Below are positions 10,258 to 19,658 of a stretch of 64,000 nucleotides of DNA, one piece after another. Within the stretch, counting starts at the first letter, position 1; every line of letters starts with the position of its first letter. The DNA is from GAS188 sp963713805 (GTDB lineage Bacteria; Pseudomonadota; Alphaproteobacteria; Rhizobiales; Beijerinckiaceae). The stretch covers positions 1 to 64,000 of the forward strand of contig CAVQNF010000002.1 of NCBI GenBank assembly GCA_963713805.1. Reading direction: 5' to 3'. The notes beneath the pieces were generated by a model that was given only the letters and a program-made list of their open reading frames with translations, was not told the DNA's origin and searched no databases. The position numbers and the translations under genes are program-made.

Positions 10258-12203
10258 CCCGAGACCGGCGTCGCCTCGCGGTTCCTACCTTCGGTCTCAT
10301 CGAAACGCAGCAAGCGTCCCGCATTGGCGAGCACCGCGAAGGTGCCGAGATTATGCAGCACCGCGGCGACGAGCGCCCCGTTCGGCCCGAGCGCCCCGCT
10401 GGCCGCGGCGACGATCACGGAAAGCGTCCAGCCGAGGCCGAGCGCGACATTGACGGCGAGCGTCGAGCGGCAGCGCCGGCTGAGCCGGATGCAGGTCGGC
10501 ACCCGCCGCAGGTCGTCGGTGACGAGCACGATGTCCGCCGAGGCCGCCGCGATGTCGGTGCCCTGGGCGCCGAGCGCCATGCCCACCGCGCCGGCCTTGA
10601 GCGCGAGCGAATCGTTGATGCCGTCCCCGATCACCAGCGGACGGTTGCCCGCGCGAGATCTCGGCGAGAACGCGCGCCAGCTTGTCCTCGGGAAGCGCCT
10701 GCGCCTGGACATCGCCGATGCCGATGAGCGCGGCGACGCGATGCGCCACCGGCTCGCGATCGCCGGTGAGCAGGAGCTGGCGCGTCGACGCCGAGCGCGG
10801 CGAGCTCGGCGCAACGCCGAGGCCGCTTCAGGTCGCGGCTCGTCGGCGAGCAGGATCCAGCCGAGAAAGCGGCCTCCGAGCGCCACGCCGACCACCGGCC
10901 CGTCATGGGCGGGCGGCGCGGGAAAGGCGATGCCGAGCTCCGTCAAAAGTTGCGCCCGGCCGAGCGCCGCCTGGCGCCCATCGTCGAGCCCCGTCACGCC
11001 GAGACCATGCCGCTCGCGAAGCTCGCCGATGGGGCGGCGTCGGTCCGGCGAGACGGCGCCGGCAAGCGCGCGGCTCACCGGATGGGTGCTCGCCGCGCCG
11101 AGGCTGGCGGCGACCGTCATAAGCTCATCCGGCGAGGCTCCCGGCGCGGGCTCGCTCGCCACGACATGGAGACGGCCGAGCGTCAACGTGCCCGTCTTGT
11201 CGAAGATCGCCGAGGTGACGTCGGCAAGCTGCTCGAGAAAGCCCACGCCTTTGATGAGGATGCCGTGGCGCGCCGCCACCGCCACCGCCGCGACGGCGGT
11301 CGCGGGCGCGGCGAGCACGAGGGCGCAAGGGCAGGAGGCGACGAGCACGGCGAGCATCGCGTCGGTGTTGCCGGTCGCGAACCAGGTACCCGCCGAAAGG
11401 AGAAGCACGAACACGATGTAGCGGCCCGCGTAACGCTCGAGGAGGCGCGTCACCGGGGGCTTCGAGCGTTCGGCGGTCTGCATGAGCGCCACCACGCGCC
11501 CGAGCGTCGTGTCTTCGCCGGTACGCGTCACTTCGACGACGAGGCGGCCTTGCAAGTTGATGCTTCCGGCGAAGACGTTGCCGCCGGCTTCGACTTCGAC
11601 CGGCACTGATTCTCCCGTGATCGAGGCGAGATCGACGGAGGAATTCCCCTCCCGAACGATGCCGTCGGTCGGCACGCGATCGCCCGCCCATAGCTCGACG
11701 CGGTCGCCCGGGCGCAGATCCTCGGCGCCGACCTCCTCGAGCGCACCGTCCCTGGCGCGCCGGCGCGCCCCCACATGGGTCAACCGGTTCAGCGAGCGGA
11801 TCGCTTCTTGCGAACCGATGAGGCTTCTTTCCTCGAGCACATGGCCGATGATCATCACGATCGGCAGGATCGCCGCCGTCATCAGCTCTCCCGTGGCCCA
11901 GGCTGCCGCGAGCGCCATGGCGATCAGCTGATCCGTCACGCCATGCAGGCTCGGATGGCGCAGGCTGTGCCAGGCGGCGCTCAGGACCGGGACGGCCACG
12001 AGCGCCGCCGCGAGCCCCGCGACCAGGTTGGCGAGCGCGCTCTCGTCGGGGAACATTGCCTCCCAAAAAAGGGCGACGAGAAGAAGTCCACCCGCCAAAA
12101 GAGCGAGCGCGAGGCGCATCCCGAGCGACCATCGCTCGGCCCGGCTGAGAATGCTCTCCGCCGCGACGCTTTCCGGCATCGGCGCGAGGGTGGAGACGCT
12201 CAT
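10227..12203 (-). CDS. P1B-type heavy-metal translocating ATPase
   Basis: Pumps a soft or transition metal across the inner membrane. Motifs: TGESVPVE (actuator), the membrane SCPCALVL (CPC metal site), DKTGTLT phosphorylation loop, a THPVSRAL HP-type motif and VIGDGINDS. There is no N-terminal HMA domain and about 658 residues, compact for the class. The stretch between EPRPEAASAL and NRPLVIGDG reads as Arg/Ser nonsense because three single-base insertions (near 10815, 10775 and 10650) cancel; a neighbouring frame gives the expected GVDAQLLLTGDREPVAHRV. The last helix region ends HNLGTFAVLANAGRLLR, which does not settle Cu versus Zn/Cd. Start codon overlaps the stop of the upstream SPFH gene (ATGA), so it is the last gene of that operon. 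Confidence 0.88.
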   Translation of the reverse strand: MSVSTLAPMPESVAAESILSRAERWSLGMRLALALLAGGLLLVALFWEAMFPDESALANLVAGLAAALVAVPVLSAAWHSLRHPSLHGVTDQLIAMALAAAWATGELMTAAILPIVMIIGHVLEERSLIGSQEAIRSLNRLTHVGARRRARDGALEEVGAEDLRPGDRVELWAGDRVPTDGIVREGNSSVDLASITGESVPVEVEAGGNVFAGSINLQGRLVVEVTRTGEDTTLGRVVALMQTAERSKPPVTRLLERYAGRYIVFVLLLSAGTWFATGNTDAMLAVLVASCPCALVLAAPATAVAAVAVAARHGILIKGVGFLEQLADVTSAIFDKTGTLTLGRLHVVASEPAPGASPDELMTVAASLGAASTHPVSRALAGAVSPDRRRPIGELRERHGLGVTGLDDGRQAALGRAQLLTELGIAFPAPPAHDGPVVGVALGGRFLGWILLADEPRPEAASALRRARRARRRRASSCSPAIASRWRIASPRSSASAMSRRRRFPRTSWRAFSPRSRAGNRPLVIGDGINDSLALKAGAVGMALGAQGTDIAAASADIVLVTDDLRRVPTCIRLSRRCRSTLAVNVALGLGWTLSVIVAAASGALGPNGALVAAVLHNLGTFAVLANAGRLLRFDETEGRNREATPVSGYATGRSTTA

Positions 12204-13260
12204 TGCTCGGCTCCCGGAATGACGAGGCGCGTCGCATTGTGCGGGTCGACCGCGGTGACCTGGCCGACCTTCTTCAGGATCGAGCCGATACGCTCGTTGA
12301 ACACTTGCGTCAGCAGGGCCTCGCGCGAGGAGGTCTTCATCTCCTCGGCAAGCGCCGCGACTTCCGCCGTCTGGCTCGTGGCCTGGCTCACCCGCTCGGC
12401 GGCGGCCGCCTTCGCGCCCACGATGATCCGGTCATGGTGCTGGTTTGCGTCCTGACCCTTGCGCTCGGCGAAAGTGCGGGCCTCCGCGACGCGCTGATCG
12501 GCGCTTTGGATCGAGGTCAGCACATCCTCATAGGCTCGCTCCGCCCGCGAGCGCAGCGCGGCCGAGAGATCGACGCGGCTGATCTCGACGCCGAGGCCCT
12601 GCGTTTCGGTGTGCGAGCTCCGAAAGTCGCCGATTCATGGACGCCACCAGGTCAAGATGGAGCTGCTGGCGCTTGCCTGCCGCAAGGCTCGCCTCATCGG
12701 CCGGCCGCTCCGGCCGCGCCACCATGATGTCGTCGAGCTCGCGCGAGGCGACCAGCGACAGCGCGGAGGTTTCGTAGATGCGAAAGAGGGCTGGCTCCAC
12801 ATGGGTCGCGGAGAGCACGAAGGCCTCCGGATCGGTGATCTGGTAGTAGATATGCGCATCGAGATGCACCACGCCTCCATCTCCCGTGAGGAAGAAGTCG
12901 CCATTCGAGCGTGCGGCCGCGTCGTTTCTGAGGCCGAGGTAGTTGTTCTCGGGCGGGCGCGGGTCATTGGCGCTGCCGAGCCTGATCTGCGCGTCGCGCG
13001 CCGGGATGATCACGACCTGCTCGATCGGATGCGGCCAGGCGAGGAGGAGGCCCGCGTCCCTCACCCGGTTGAACTCGCCGAAACGGAGCACCACGGCGCG
13101 GCTCTGCGCCGGTATCTGACGGATGTTGCTCACCGACCAGAGCACGGCGAGAACGAGCATGCCGAGGAAGACGAGGCGAAAGACGATCTGCAGGGATTGC
13201 GCCCAGGCGCCTTTCGGCTCGGGAGCTGCGATCGATGTGCGGAGCGTCGGGCGCGGTCAT
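12200..13260 (-). pseudogene. HflC-like SPFH/Band 7 protein (frameshifted), third gene of the SPFH-ATPase operon
   Basis: Membrane-anchored SPFH protein. From ATG 13260: MTAPDAPHID, one inserted base near 13245, a membrane segment (VFRLVFLGMLVLAVLWSV), then SPFH sequence IPAQSRAVVLRFGEFNRV, LLAWPHPIEQVVIIPARD, VVHLDAHIYYQITDPEAFV and SALSLVASRELDDIMV. After another shift near 12610 it continues with a coiled-coil helix (RVAEARTFAERKGQDAN, AAAERVSQATSQTAEVAALA) and ends PHNATRLVIPGAEQ. HflC/HflK complexes form ring-shaped membrane assemblies that hold FtsH; whether this copy binds FtsH or the ATPase is unknown. Its start overlaps the upstream stop and its stop overlaps the ATPase start. Confidence 0.75.
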
Positions 13261-14271
13261 TGCGGGGGAGCCGGATTGAGCGACCAGCCTTGCGTCTGCG
13301 GCCCGTCGATCAGCACGCGGAAGGGCGCGGCGTCGGTGCGCAGGAAGATGCGCGTATTGGGGTTCGAGATGCGGTCGAGCGTGTCGAGCGAGCGCAAGAG
13401 CGTATAAAGCTTCGGATCGGTATTGAAGGCCTTGCTGTAGATGCCCGCGGCTTCCTCCCTGGACTTGGCTTCGATGCCGACCGCCTCCGCGCTCGCATTG
13501 GCGAGGAGGATGCGCGCGTCGCGCTCGGCGTCGGAGGTGATCTCGGCGGCCTTGCGCTGGCCTTCCGCCATTTGCGCGGCAGCCGCCGTCATCCGCTCCG
13601 CCGCCATGCGCGACACGGTGGCGTCGAGCGGACGGGTCGGAAGCGTCGAGCCGCTCGATGCCGAGCTGCTGGACGCTGATGCCGTAGGTATCGAGGAGTT
13701 GCTTGTCGAGCTGCGCCGCGAGCCGGTCCTCGAGCGCGGCGATCTCGACGCGGCCGGGATCCGTGTTCACGAGGCTCGCGAGCTCGAAGCTCGACACGGT
13801 GGTCTCGAGCGCCGAGCCGAGGAAGGTGCGGATCTGGCTCGCCGCTTCGTTCGGCTGGTTGCGCACGGCGCGCAGATATTGGCGCACATGGTCGGGATCC
13901 GCCTCCACGCGCCAGGCGACATAGGCCTCGACCAGAATGCGCAAGCCGTCCTTGGTGCCCACGTCCTGAAGCCCGCTCGAGGTCGTCTTGAGGCGAAGGT
14001 CGACGGGCAGGACGGTCTCGAAGGGCGGCGGCAGCTTCCATCTCAGCCCCGGCTCGATCAACACGCGCACCGGATCGCCGAAGCGGCTGACGACGAGCGC
14101 ATCGCCCGCCGTCACCAGCACCGACGAGGCGGCAAGAAGCGCCGCCACGCCGACGAGGCCGGCGATCGCGAAGCGCGCGGCCGAGGCGAAGGGCCTCGAT
14201 CCCGCGGGGCTCTCCTCGTCATGGTGGTGGTGATGATGCCCAGCCCCGTGGAGATGGTGATGATGCGTCAT
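13257..14271 (-). pseudogene. HflK-like SPFH protein with natural poly-His N-terminus (one frameshift)
   Basis: Starts MTHHHHLHGAGHHHHHHDEE, a native histidine cluster likely to bind metal on the cytoplasmic face. It is followed by a membrane segment (FAIAGLVGVAALLAASSVLV) and an SPFH domain: AGDALVVSRFGDPVRVLIEP, GLRWKLPPPFETVLPVDLR, VEAYVAWRVEADPDHVRQYL, LETTVSSFELASLV. One extra base near 13640 shifts the frame; beyond it come SRMAAERMTAAAAQMAEGQR, the SDAERDARILLANASAEA coiled coil and RIFLRTDAAPFRVL. About 337 residues. Both ends overlap neighbours by ATGA, showing translational coupling in the four-gene operon. Confidence 0.8.
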
Positions 14272-16294
14272 TTGTTCGGCTCCTTGTCGCCGATGTCCTC
14301 GTCCGGAACGGGGGGCGCGAGCGTGCGGAAGCTGCGCATGTCGATGATGGTCTCGCCGCCAGACCCGGCGATGCGGTGGTCGAGAAGCGTGATCGGCGCG
14401 GAAGCGAAGTCGCGCGTGATCGCGGAAAGATAGCGCTCGAAGAGATAGGGCGATCCCGCCGCGACGAAGGCACGCTCATCGGTCGCGAAGCGCAGGGCAT
14501 CGGATTGCGCGAGCGTGACGCGCTCGACCGCGGCGGCATTTGCGCTCGCGAGCTTCTCGGTCGCGCTTCGCCCCGCCTCGCTCAGCGACGTTATGGCGCG
14601 CCGCCGCGCCTCGGAGATCATGGCCTCCGACCTGATGCGCGCCGCCTGGACCTCATGATAGCTGTCGGCGGCCTTGGCCGGGGGATGGATCGCCTCGACG
14701 ATCACGGCGACGAGCTCGATCCCCGTGTCGGCGCGGTCGAGCGCCGTCTGAAGATCGTGGCGCAACTCTTCGGCCACGCCCTCACGCTTCTCGCCCAAGG
14801 CGCCGAGAAGCGTGCGCGTCGAGAAATAGCGGGCCAGCAGGCGGCCGGCGAAGGCGCGCAGAAAAGCTTGCGGGTCGCGCGCCCGATAGGCGCTCGCGAG
14901 CGCCGCCTCGTCGCTCAACCCGACACGCCAGATGAGCTCGACATCGACATCGACGACCTGAAAGGCGGAGCGGCCCGAAGCATCGCTCGCGATGAGATAG
15001 CTCGTCTCGGTGGGATGGCTTTGATCCCAGAGGCGGTCGGCGCCAGAAGGCGCCGCGTCCTCGACGCCGACCGCTTCCGCGCCCGCCATCCCCGCCTGGG
15101 CGTCGGGAGCGCCGAGCGACAAGGCGTGAACTTCGCCGAAATCGACGCGGCGGACGATGCCCAAGGGCCAGGGCAAGCCGATATGCAACCCCGGCTGCAA
15201 GACCGCGACGGGGCGCCCGAGACGCTCGTAAATGCCGCGCTGATCGGCGGCGAGAAGCGTCACGCCGGAAATTCCCCAGGCGAAGAGCAAAAGCAGGAGC
15301 GCCACCGGCATGATCGCGGATCGCACGAATCCGAGTGCCCAGCTCCGGGACAGATCGATGCCGATCTGATCTTGCAGCGACTGACGCCAGGCGCCTTGCG
15401 AGACAAGCTCGGGCGTGAGCAAACCCGCGGCCGCGCTCGAGACGCAGCCGAGCGCGCGCGTCGGGCCGGACGCCGGTTGAAAGAAGACCGCGAGCGAGCG
15501 CGCGGCAAGCTCCAGGGACACGAGGAACAGGAAAAGCCGCAGGATCGGCTCGACGAAACCCGCGAGGAGGAACCCATACCCCTCCATCAATGCGAGCACG
15601 GCTTCGATCGTGAAAGTCAGGAGGGCGAGGCGCAAGAGCCGCCGCAGCGCCAAAGCTTCCGGGAGCCGCAAGCCGATGGAGCCCGCATAGGCGCGCTCGG
15701 CGAGAAGCAGCGGAAAAGCCGCGGCCAGAAGAATGGCGCCGCGCATGAAGAGCATGCGGCTCAAAAGCCCGACCTCCGCCGGCACGGGCCAGCGCCAGGT
15801 CAGCGCCAGGATCGCCAAAGCCGCGCCCGCGAGCATCACCAGCGCTTGCGCGGTCCCCGCGAGGGAGGCTCGGAGATCGGCTGGCAGCGGACCGAAGGGC
15901 ACGATCCGGGCGAGCGGCGCCCGAAGCCATGTTGGGAGAAGGCCGCGCGCCGCCCGCGTCCTCGAAGCCTCGGCAGACGCAGGCGGGCCTTGCTCGCGCA
16001 AGGCCGAGGAACGCGCCCCGGCGACGAGCGCGCAGGCGATGAAGGCGCCCGACACGAGGGCGAGCGACGCGCCGGCCAAGCGCAGGAAGGATTGATCATA
16101 GGCGTATCTTGCAAGCAGCCCGCCCGTGGCGCGCAAGCCTTCCCCGAGCAGGAGAAGACAGGCGAGGAAGCTCGAAGAGCCGATGAGATCAGCAGGCGAC
16201 GGCCACGCGCGACCTCCGCGAAGGCCGCCTCGCGCGGCAGCTCCGTCGTTTCCAACGCCGTCCGTTGATCGAGCAAACAGGCACCTCGCCGCAT
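14268..16294 (-). CDS. Polytopic SPFH/HflK-like membrane protein, first gene of the SPFH-ATPase operon
   Basis: An uninterrupted frame of 622 codons runs from 16136; a better start is near 16294 (MRRGACLLDQRTALETTELP) with a frameshift around 16200 leading into ADLIGSSSFLACLLLLGEGL. The N-terminal half has about seven hydrophobic spans (for example ALVMLAGAALAILALTW, LLRLALLTFTIEAVLALM, SAIMPVALLLLLFAWGISG). The C-terminal half is an SPFH domain beginning LLAADQRGIYERLGRPVAVL with GLHIGLPWPLGIVRRVDF, then VVDVDVELIWRVGL and a coiled coil (SYHEVQAARIRSEAMISEAR) ending IIDMRSFRTLAPPV. An SPFH protein with this many spans is unusual; classical HflK has one. Function unknown. Confidence 0.8.
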
Positions 16295-16383
16295 CCGCGA
16301 TGGTCGGGCTCTTGCGGACGCCGGGGGGAAATTAGCAAAGCGGCGTGCCGAGCGCCATGCGGCGGAAAAACGGGCTCCGAGAA

Positions 16384-16838
16384 GAACTGGTTCCCCGCCT
16401 GCGCGGGGATGAGCGGGAGAGGTTTGGCCCCCCCGCTCAGGCCCGCAGCCTCACCCCCGCTCATTCCCGCAGCCTCACCCCGCTCATTCCCGCAGCCTCA
16501 CCCTCGCTCATTCCCGCGAAGGCGGGAATCCAGGCTCGTAGGGCAGCTCCGAGAACAGCTGGTTCCCCGCCTGCACGGGGATGAGCGGAGAGGTTTGAGC
16601 CCTCGCTCATTCCCGCAGCCCCACCCCCGCTCATTCCCGCGAAAGCGGGAATCCAGGCTCGTAGGGCAGCTCCGAGAACAGCTGGTTCCCCGCCTGCGCG
16701 GGGATGAGCGGAGAGGTTTGAGCCCTCGCTCATTCCGGCAGCCCCACCCCCGCTCATTCCCGCGAAAGCGGGAATCCAGGCTCGTAGGGCAGCTCCGAGA
16801 ACAGCTGGTTCCCCGCCTGCGCGGGGATGAGCGGAGGG
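16384..16838. repeat. Tandem array of a 123-bp unit containing palindromic GGGAAT/ATTCCC elements
   Basis: Near-identical units begin at 16507, 16630 and 16753 (period 123), preceded by a partial unit from 16384. Each unit holds two palindromes, CATTCCCGCGAAAGCGGGAAT and CCCCGCCTGCGCGGGG-type, and reads as IPAFAGMS-like peptides in shadow frames. The array lies between the SPFH operon promoter region and the 3' end of the exoprotein gene. No spacers of unrelated sequence, so it is not a CRISPR. Confidence 0.85.
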
Positions 16839-16891
16839 GTGAAGGCGCCGGCCCCCTCACCTCTCCCGCAGGGTCCCGCAGGGAGAGGTGA

Positions 16892-18977
16892 TCAGCGGCA
16901 GAGGTTCACGCGCGTGCGGCAGACCTCGATGAAGCTCGAGTTGAAGCTGATGAGCGAACCAAGCGGGTTGCCGTTCTCGTCGAGCGTCGGGGCGCTGGAG
17001 TTCTTCTTCATCGTCGATCCGCCCGAATTCCCGGCTTGCGAGCCGCTTGTATCGGAGACTTGCACGATGAGGCTCGCGAGCACCGGATCGATGAAGGAGA
17101 AGACCGGCGTTCCGTTGCCCTGATCCATGCTGAAGGGCACGGGCGGGAGCGAGTTGTTCGCCGCCGTGACGAGAAGCGTGCCGGGCACGAAGGTGATGTC
17201 GAAATTCGGCGAGCTCACGCCGCCGGCGAAGATCTTGAAGCTTCCCGGCGAGCCCGTGGGCGCGTTCGTCGTGAAGCTGAGCATGCCGGTAAGCGCGCTC
17301 GGCCCGAGCCCCCCGGGGAACGGCCCGAAGCTCGCGCTGAACACGGGCTCCGGCGTGCCGACCACCTGCGTTTCGTTGCTCGCCGTGATGGTGAGCGGCG
17401 CCGGCGTGATCGTGCCCGTCGCGTTGACGACGGTGAGCGTGTAATTCCCGCCGCCATTGCCGTCGTTCACCGTGAGCGGGCCGAGCGCCATGGCGCGGCT
17501 TCCCGCATTCGCCGAAGCGAAGCTCTCGGCGAGCCCGCTCACGCTGTCGGTCCCCTTGAGGCCCGACACTTGCGCGCTCACGCTCGAGCCCGTGGTGCCG
17601 TCGAACACCTTGTTGTCCGACACTGCGCTCACCGTGAGCTGCGCCTTGTCGATCGTGCCCGTGGCGTTGACGAAGGTGATGGCGTAATTCCCGCCGCCAT
17701 TGCCGTCGCTCACCAAACCCGACGCCGACAGCGTGCTGCCATTCTGGCCGAGCACATTCTTCGAGCCGAAGGCTTGCGTGTAGCTCGCCGTGTCGTCGAC
17801 GTTGTGGCCCGTGACGATCACGGTTCCACCTGCCGCTCCGCTCATCCCCGCGAAAGCGGGGATCGAGTTCTTCGAGCCATTCCCGGCCGAGCCTGGGTTC
17901 CCGCCTGCGCGGGAACGAGCGGAGGGGGTGCCGCCGCTCACGTCGATGCGGCCCGTCACCTTCGCGAGCTTCGTCGCCTTGATGGTGACGCGCCCGCCCG
18001 AGCCGTCGCGGTTGCTCGCCGAAATGCGGCCCGCTCGCGAAGACGCTGCCGCCCGCCGTGAGCCACACATGGCCGCCGCGCATCGCGCTGCCCGTCGCGC
18101 GAATCATGCCGGTGTGATTGCCGGCGAGCGCATAGACATTGCCGCCCGCGGCCTTGAGCTCGGCTTGCGCCGCCGCGATCGCGCCCTTGTTCCTCACATC
18201 GCCCTTGCCGTAGCGCACCGCCATGCGGCCGCCGCCGACCGACATGTCCTTGAGGAGCACCTCTTGGCCGGCGCCCAGGCCCACCGTCCCGTTCGGCGCG
18301 TTGATCGAGCCCGAATTCACCACCGAGCGCGCGATGAGGAAGACATCCCCGCCGGAGGACGAGATCGAGCCGAGGTTCTTCACCATCCCGTCGCTTCGCG
18401 CCCTTGCCCTCGAAGCGCAAGGTCGAGCCCGCCATGAAGTTCTGGTTCGAGATGTCGAGCGAGGAGGCGACGAAGGAGCCGCCCGTCGTGATGACGCCGC
18501 TCTTGCCGACCACCACGCCTTGCGGGTTCACGAGATAGACCGAGCCCGTGGCGCGCGAGCGTGCCCATGATCTGCGAGAGCGATGCCGCCGGTGACGCGA
18601 TCGAGCGTCGCGCCCATGCCGTTGTTGATCTTGACCGTGCCGCTCTTGCCGATCGAGAAGCTGTTGAAATCGATGATGCCGCGCTGGCTCGATTGCGTGA
18701 TCGTCTCGGTGAGGCCTTGCGTGCCGATCGAGCCCGTGCCTGCGACAAAATGCCCGCCTTGCGGGAGCATGTTCGCCGGGACGGCGACGGGCGAGCCCGC
18801 CTGCGCCGCCGAGGCCGCAGCAAGGAGTGAAGTGCTTGCGAGCGCCGTGCTCGCCGCGAGGCTTGCGAGGAAGCGCCGATGGGCACCACGTCGGGCCGTG
18901 CCGGGAGCCATGCGCCCCCGCTCGCTCTCGAACACGCCCGCCTCGCGGCAGGCCCCATCAGAATGACGAATGGACAT
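16892..18977 (-). pseudogene. Two-partner-secretion exoprotein with filamentous-haemagglutinin N-domain and YDG-type repeats (frameshifted)
   Basis: Secreted adhesin-like protein, about 690 residues. From 18977: a long leader ending LAASTALASTSLLAAASAAQA, then the TPS/FHA carbohydrate-dependent domain (QSSQRGIIDFNSFSIGKSGT, VKINNGMGATLDRVTGG, NPQGVVVGKSGVITTGGSFV, SGGDVFLIARSVVNSG, GQEVLLKDMSVGGG). The C-terminal part carries repeated VSDGNGGGNYAITFVNATGT and VNDGNGGGNYTLTVVNATGT units of YDG/MBG type. Shifts fall near 18555, 18520, 18400 and 18030. A palindromic DNA repeat is inserted in frame at 17841-17923. No TpsB transporter gene is in the window. Confidence 0.75.
17841..17923. repeat. 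Palindromic repeat inserted within the exoprotein coding sequence
   Basis: CTCATCCCCGCGAAAGCGGG and, 60 bp later, CCCGCCTGCGCGGGAACGAG: the same paired palindromes as in the 16.4 kb array. In the exoprotein frame they encode a PSARSRAGGNPGSAG ... SIPAFAGMS peptide inside otherwise Gly/Asp-rich repeat sequence. Confidence 0.75.
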
Positions 18978-19352
18978 AGTGCCCCTCATTGCGTCAGCAA
19001 GGCCGAAATCGGCCTTGAGGCTTTGCCTCATCAGATCGCTTATGAAACTAGCCTCAACTCTAACTTCGACGTGAGCACGTGGAAGATTGAGCGCCCGTGA
19101 CGTTCGTAAGGCACGCCGAGCACTCTCATACAGCCTCTATTCCCTTTAACACAGCCGGGCCCCACAAGATATCGTGATCGTTGCGGCCCATTTCCCTGTG
19201 CAATTGTCCGGCTTATCTACTACGGATAAATTTGTAAATGGCCGTTCACATGTACCAACTTTTGTTAGCGATGGCCAACAAGCCTGGATTCCCGCTTGCG
19301 CGGGAATGAGCGGAGGTGAGGCTGCGGGAATGAGCGGGGGTGAGGCGCGGAA
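18978..19352. other. Intergenic region with one repeat copy (19282-19350)
   Basis: AT-richer DNA that should carry the exoprotein promoter, then a palindromic repeat (CCCGCTTGCGCGGG, followed by two GCGGGAATGAGCGG-type segments) that ends exactly at the start codon of the GIY-YIG gene. Confidence 0.6.
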
Positions 19353-19640
19353 ATGAGCTTCTACGTCTATATTCTGGCGAGCCGACGCAACGGCACGCTC
19401 TATATCGGCATGACGGACGATCTCAATCGGCGGGTTTTCCAGCATCAGGAAGGAGTGTTCCCGGGATTCACCAAAAAATACGGGGTCAAAATTTTGGTCT
19501 GGTTCGAGCAGCATGAAACCCGCGAGAGCGCCTTTCGTCGAGAGCGCGCTTTGAAGAAATGGAATCGAGCCTGGAAGCTGGCGCTCATCGAGCGCTCCAA
19601 TCCGACTTGGCGTGATTTAGCCTTGGAACTTGAACCGTGA
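19353..19640 (+). CDS. Small GIY-YIG nuclease-domain protein
   Basis: A single-domain 95-residue protein of the GIY-YIG endonuclease superfamily (UPF0213/YhbQ-like). The signature reads FYVYILASRRNGTLYIGMTD, followed by DLNRRVFQHQEG, FTKKYGVKILVWFE and RAFRRERALKKW-like sequence with the conserved Glu and basic helix. The frame is intact although the surrounding region is full of frameshifts. It is bounded on both sides by the GGGAATGAGC palindromic repeats, and the left copy abuts its ATG. Family members act in DNA repair or recombination; a role in spreading the repeats is only a hypothesis. Confidence 0.88.
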   Translation: MSFYVYILASRRNGTLYIGMTDDLNRRVFQHQEGVFPGFTKKYGVKILVWFEQHETRESAFRRERALKKWNRAWKLALIERSNPTWRDLALELEP

Positions 19641-19658
19641 GCCGTCATCTCATACCTC

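Noticed and set aside
14376..16268. Long plus-strand open frame (630 codons) opposite the SPFH gene
   Set aside because: Arg/Asp/Gly-rich antisense frame typical of high-GC DNA; no domain, while the minus strand has clear SPFH and membrane sequence.
16384..16838. 123-bp units as CRISPR or as coding repeats
   Set aside because: The intervals between palindromes are identical between units, not spacers; the IPAFAGM-type frames have no start context and are shadows.
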